The notes below the pieces were generated by a model. The model saw nothing but the letters and a program-made list of their open reading frames with translations, was not told where the DNA came from and made no database searches. This document shows, piece by piece, positions 31,689 through 35,990 of a stretch of DNA of 35,990 nucleotides (position 1 is the first letter of the stretch; the number at the start of each line of letters is the position of its first letter). The stretch is taken from NCBI GenBank assembly GCA_033557685.1, contig JAWQRN010000150.1, forward strand, positions 1 through 35,990. The letters run 5' to 3'. The translations under genes and the position numbers were made by a program. The stretch is from Sperchopsis tessellata (taxonomy: Eukaryota > Arthropoda > Insecta > Coleoptera > Hydrophilidae).

Positions 31689-32234
31689 TAAATCTCTACG
31701 CACTCGTTAAAAAAAAAATAAATAAAAATGAATTATCCGTTTTCAAGCCATAAGACTTTCTATAAATACCGTATTTGCTCGCGTAATTTGCGCCCTCGCG
31801 TATTTTGTTAAAGACTGATTTTGGATTATATTTTTTACTCCGCATGTGGTATAAATTTGTTTTCCTGGACAATCGAGTTTTGTACCTCCTTACAAATGGT
31901 CGTTTCGTTACAATTTAGCTCAGAATCAAGAAACTAAGGACTAATCTACCGTAAAATACAGATGTGACATGTTATTTTTCGATGCTGTGGTATTTTTTTG
32001 AGAGGCTAGCTGTATCATATGCTTCTCTTCAAAAGACTACACAGGTATCATATTCAAAATCCCGCTAGATACGTATTTTACATACCTTCATAAATTTCCA
32101 GTGTATATCTTTCTTAGTAGTCCTAGTGTTGATATTGAATTACTATTAAATTTGTTCTTCATTTAAATAGAAACCACAGCTTACAGCAGGTATTGGAATT
32201 TTTTAATTTGAGGGACAGTTTGTTTGTCTAAATT
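31689..32234. other. Gap between two DNA transposons, nothing firm
   Basis: AT-rich. The string accgtatttgctcgcgtaat near 31770 looks like the terminus of some DNA transposon family, but no opposite end was found. Confidence 0.3.
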
Positions 32235-33086
32235 ACACAGGCCAACTATAAAAAACTTTTTTGATGATTTTTCTTGATTGTTATATTTTGGGTGTGCTGA
32301 GTCCGAAAATAATAATAAAAAGGTTGTATCACCTACCATTTTTTCACAATTGAATATTCAAAACGTAAGAAATGCATTTTTTATCTTTTGATATAGTACA
32401 ACATACAGTAAATCCAAATGATTGCAATTATATATGTGAGTGGGACAGTAAAGAACGGGATCAACACTGACCCAAAAAAATTGGCTTGCAAGAAAAACCT
32501 TAAGACCTCGAGAGAAGGCATAAAAGTTTAATAGATCCAAAAAAAGTTCTTCTACCACCTCTTCACATCAAATTAGGTTTAAAGGTGGTGAATGTTTTAA
32601 GTACTTATGTGAAAATAATCCTCATTTATCAGAAGTCAAACTGAAAAGTGTTTTCGTTGGGCCTGACATTCGTAAAATGATGTTCGATTCCAACTTTGAA
32701 AATAAAATGACTACAAAGGATAAAGAGGCTTGGACCCTATTTAAGCAAGTTGTGACCAAGTTTTTGGGCAATGTAAAAGACCCAAAATATAAGCTTATCG
32801 TACCTAATATGATAGACATATTCAAAAAGCTGTATATGTATTTACGTTGTATATGGTGTGTTAAGTTAAATAAAATCTTTAATTAAACAAAAGAATCCGT
32901 TATGTTTCTGTATTTTTTTATATACTTGCTCCCTTTTTTAGTATAATTGCGGCCATATTTCGAGAGAACTATGGGTGATACAAAAAAACTGATGCCAGAT
33001 ACGGTTTCAGCATCCAAAAATTCATAAGATTCAGATTCAGTATTTGTTTAAAAAGTTTTCGCAATTTTTTTTTAGTTGGCCTGTGT
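32235..33086 (+). mobile_element. DNA transposon with perfect 14-bp terminal inverted repeats, internally deleted
   Basis: acacaggccaacta at 32235-32248 is the exact reverse complement of 33073-33086. Subterminal regions also mirror each other loosely (T-rich tract, then gctgagtccgaaaa against the complement of ttcagattcagtat). Inside, 32575-32885 encodes RFKGGECFKYLCENNPHLSE, VFVGPDIRKMMFDSNFE and AWTLFKQVVTKFLGN, in frame to a stop. I recall related proteins as widespread unnamed arthropod proteins with a G-x-x-F-K-Y-L-C-E-K-F-P pattern, usually several hundred residues longer. The superfamily is not identified. Confidence 0.65.
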
Positions 33087-33439
33087 TATACAATTTATGT
33101 AAATAGTTAGAATGCATTTTTTTAATTTGAATGAAAAATGTATAGTAGAATGAATAAGACATGATGGATTATAACATGGAAAAGAAAGACAATTATATCT
33201 TAACATATGGGGATAGGAAAGCAAAATGACAAGTGTGAAATTTCTGGATCTATCGAGACCATGTTTTGAAAACGTATTTTTCCATAAATAGTAGTGTCTC
33301 TAATTTAATTCTCTACATGGGATTTCGATTATCTTAAAATACAGAGAGTTTGTATAAATAGAACTGTTATGTATTTTTATACACAATAATTATTCATTAT
33401 TCAAAATTATCTTTTTTCTGTTTGTTGTATTTGAAACGT
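33087..33439. other. Gap, nothing recognised
   Basis: AT-rich sequence with no supportable feature on either strand. Confidence 0.4.
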
Positions 33440-33830
33440 ACGGTTTTCGATGAGAGTGTTTTGCCTGTAGTAATGTATGCTAAAGAGACATGGAAGTCAA
33501 ATACCGCGCATATACAGAAACTTCAAATAACATAAAGAATTGGGAGATACATGCTGGATTTTAAAATTAGTAATATAACTTGTTGTATGTAGATAAGAAG
33601 CACATTTAGCCAGGGGTGTTATTGGGACAGTGCAGATGAAAAAGTGGAAATTGTCAGGACATCCCGGAAGGTGAGCAGATTATCGATAGTCAAAGAAATT
33701 AACCATGTGAAAACCGAGAGACAACGTAAGATCAAGTGAAGATGTTGGATAGGATAGATAACTCAGATATAGTTTGGGAGTCATGTGAATGGGAAGGAAC
33801 TTGGGGAGGTCTTCATCATTTATATCTATA
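33440..33830 (+). repeat. RTE-like LINE remnant, third copy
   Basis: Nucleotide similarity to 26990-27390 is obvious by eye: gagtgttttgcctgtagtaa, catatacagaaacttcaaat, gtgagcagattatcgatagt and gaaccttggggaggtctt-like words recur in the same order. Several indels and stops. Probably a 5'-truncated insertion of the same family. Confidence 0.7.
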
Positions 33831-34800
33831 ATTTTACCAGAATTTCTGTAATAGCCATATGAGGAGATAACAGCATACGTGTTTGTTGGTTCTTATGTCA
33901 CCATATGAGCACGTGAATATACAAAATATATATGTACATTAAACAACAACATACCTGGCATTAATAACATTTCTCTATGTTTCTTTGAAAAATCTAGTAT
34001 TTTTCTGTACATATTGATACTGTTTGGCATTATATGTATTTTAGGTAATACAATAACAAATTGAGACTGCTTAGATTGTTAAAATATAATCACACTATTT
34101 TCGAACAGATTAGGATAAATTATAAGAAAACGTCAGTAGATTGGTTTTATAATCTACATGTAATTTTAACACATTTAAGGTTATAAATAGACATTAATTT
34201 TCTGTACACTATTTAAAATACGAGCTGGAAATGTGTAATTCAATTTTGGTCACGTTTAGTCATTCTGTTTCACTTGGTTATTTTACGTTCTTCAACAATC
34301 TACAAACCTAGTTATGGAACAGGAAAAAGATAATAAAAACTAAGAAAAACTAGTAACATATATAAACTATAGAGTAAACCAATCCACCCCTAAATTAACA
34401 AATTAAAAAAGGCAAACATAGAGAAAAGAAGAGAGAGGGAAATATTAAATTCGTATTAGCGCAAGCCAAGCATATGGTGTTACTACATGTCAGACAGAAG
34501 GTCGGAACATAATACTAAGAATTAAAAGAGGATTATAATTTGCAATGTTGATTATTTTAAAAAGAATAATTATAAGGATAGCTATTCTCAACGGATTATG
34601 TGCAAGACATACAGTTAAGTTATTTCTTTTAACCAGATTCAAATTAATAGAAAAATTAAATTTTTAGTGAGGATTGTGGATGATGGAAGCGGTCGAAGAT
34701 TGGTACTGCACCGTAGTTAATACTGGTCTCAAATATTGGAATTTACACTTGACTTTTAACTAATCGCAGAGATTAGAAAGGTGAGTAAATAATTTCGTCA
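33831..34800. other. AT-rich gap, nothing recognised
   Basis: No reading frame, repeat boundary or RNA gene could be supported. A 5' non-coding exon of the glucuronidase gene could lie anywhere from 30.3 kb to beyond the window end, but I cannot place it. Confidence 0.4.
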
Positions 34801-34801
34801 G

Positions 34802-34880
34802 GGTTCCCGGGAGATAACCGTGTGTTAGCTTTTGTTTTAACCGACGTTTCGTCCACCGTTGCAGAGGACATTATCAAGAC
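34802..34880 (-). repeat. Penelope-like terminal repeat fragment with hammerhead-like core (copy 2)
   Basis: On the minus strand the order is cttgataatgtcc, tctgcaacggt, ggacgaaacgtcggtt, aaaacaaaagctaacacacg, gttatctcccgggaacc. The gtcc and ggac segments can pair as a short stem II next to the conserved GAAAC box, as in hammerhead ribozymes. The usual CTGATGA box is TTGATAA here, so activity is doubtful. Hammerheads of this type are known in Penelope-like element terminal repeats. A closely related copy lies at 6338-6412 and a short piece at 12214-12233. Confidence 0.55.
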
Positions 34881-34885
34881 TTAAA

Positions 34886-34992
34886 AGTGCTAATTATAGA
34901 TTGCCATGTATCTCTGAAAAGTGCTAAATGCAGGTGCCGACCAGCTCTAAAAAGTGCTAAGTATAGAATGTCATGTAGCTCTCAGAAGTGCT
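34886..34992. repeat. Minisatellite, unit about 33-34 bp, three copies
   Basis: Units start at 34886, 34920 and 34953, each beginning agtgctaa and ending in a ctct-containing word (tctctgaaa, gctctaaaa, gctctcaga). A fourth start is seen at about 34986. It directly adjoins the Penelope-like block. Confidence 0.7.
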
Positions 34993-35189
34993 ACTCACAT
35001 AATAAAAAGTTTATATAAAATATATATTATATATTTATTTCAACAACATTCGATAATTACAGAGTAGGTACAAAGCAACATTATAGCTAAAACAATAGCT
35101 CATATAAAAAAAGGAAACATAATGTAAAAGAAAATTGTCCTAATGTAAACATATATTAGAATGTACATGCATGAAAACAACATAAAATC
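34993..35189. other. AT-rich spacer
   Basis: Low-complexity TA-rich DNA near 35010-35040 and no coding signal. Confidence 0.4.
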
Positions 35190-35990
35190 TTGACAAGAGC
35201 CGTGGCAGAATCTTGGTCAATTGAGAGACGCTGGCTGAAAAAATATCAACACAATCCTACACCCTGTGTAATGTGTTGCACATACGATGTCAAGGGGATC
35301 CCATTAAGAGATTAGATCTTGCCTGAGTAAGGAAGAAAGCTCTGTACCTTCTTGTTTATAAGTTAGGTATCTGAAAACATATCATAGACAGGAAGGTAGG
35401 GTCATCAAGGTGGTAGTTGACAACCTTGAAAAAAACACTATTTCTAACGATATTTCGACTAGCAGAAAGTGACAACATAGAGAAGAGCTCCAAAATATGG
35501 TATATCCCAAAACGCTTATAACGGAGAAATTTTAAAATTTTCTATGAATAGATTCGAGCAGATCCATATATATCTGCGTAGAAGGAGTCAAAATAGTCGA
35601 ACAGTATTCCAATTTGGAGCAAGTCAACAAATTCTCGAGCCGTTCTTATTACGAAGCCAAGCATACGAGTAGCAGTTGAAGATAATTCAAGTATGTGGGG
35701 GTAGAATGTTAATCATGAGTCAAAAACCACACCAAGATCTCTAATGGTACTGACTAACTCCAAAATAGCACTACTGATATTGTAATAGAAACTTATGGGA
35801 GAATGTCTACGAGTGAAGCACATAACTTTATATTTCCCGATATTAAGCTGCAAACAATTCACTTCACACAACTGTGCAATAATATCAAGATCGCTCTGAA
35901 GATTGAGACAGTTCATAGCAGTATCTATGGAAGCAAACAGCTTAAGGTCATCAGCAAATAGAACAGACCTGTTGTGAATAAAATCCGTTA
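35190..35990 (-). repeat. Jockey-like LINE reverse transcriptase fragment, cut by the window end
   Basis: The minus strand begins at the window edge in the palm domain with HNRSVLFADDLKLFASIDTA (the FADD catalytic box). It continues with CEVNCLQLNIGKYKVMCFTR, ELVSTIRDLGVVFDS (D-L-G-V-x-F-D, after the core), then with stops ATRMLGFVIRTAREF and VNYHLDDPTFLSM. This order and the wording are typical of the jockey clade. The upstream endonuclease and fingers, if present, lie outside the window. Frameshifts and in-frame stops after 35713 show it is inactive. Confidence 0.8.

Noticed and set aside
31770..31830. Possible terminus of a further DNA transposon (accgtatttgctcgcgtaat)
   Set aside because: Only one end is visible and no partner inverted repeat was found within the window.

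Overview
The window is insect nuclear DNA, possibly from a beetle. It is AT-rich, its genes are split by GT-AG introns, and it is full of decayed LINE and Tc1/mariner-type elements. The insect call rests on the shep-like RNA-binding protein exons and the kinds of transposable element present. The order is a guess.

Layout. (1) Positions 1-7.2 kb, + strand: the last two coding exons (1091-1303 and 2937-3116) and a long 3' UTR of an alan shepard/RBMS-family RNA-binding protein gene. The intron between the two exons holds a broken RpL12 retrocopy and a LINE remnant. (2) 7.2-15.4 kb: mostly gene-free AT-rich DNA with a few repeat fragments, one GC-elevated block (about 12.5-13.45 kb) that includes NRF1-like and CRE-like motifs, and one weak terminal-exon candidate on the minus strand (about 13.98-14.06 kb). 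(3) 15.4-16.8 kb: a minus-strand LINE reverse transcriptase remnant. (4) 17.2-18.0 kb, minus strand: a small two-exon HIT-type zinc-finger gene (ZNHIT3-like), followed by a decayed copy of the terminal exon of the neighbouring glucuronidase gene. (5) 18.2-30.2 kb, minus strand: a complete 11-coding-exon lysosomal-type beta-glucuronidase gene (GH2). All splice phases close to give a 645-residue protein with both catalytic glutamates and an NxK motif, and with an unexpected C-terminal HDEL. Its introns carry several LINE fragments and a 180-bp inverted repeat. (6) 30.4-36 kb: a dead Tc1/mariner-superfamily element with matching termini, a second short DNA transposon with perfect 14-bp terminal repeats, more LINE fragments, a Penelope-like/hammerhead-like repeat with an attached minisatellite, and a jockey-like reverse transcriptase fragment that runs off the window end.

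The points most worth checking are the HDEL tail on the glucuronidase, the duplicated glucuronidase terminal exon that may now serve as a spliced 3' UTR exon of the ZNHIT3 gene, a LINE insertion bounded by direct repeats of 72 and 78 bp, and the recurring hammerhead-like repeat. I found no prokaryotic features, CRISPR array, rRNA or tRNA. All similarity calls were made by eye from conserved motifs.
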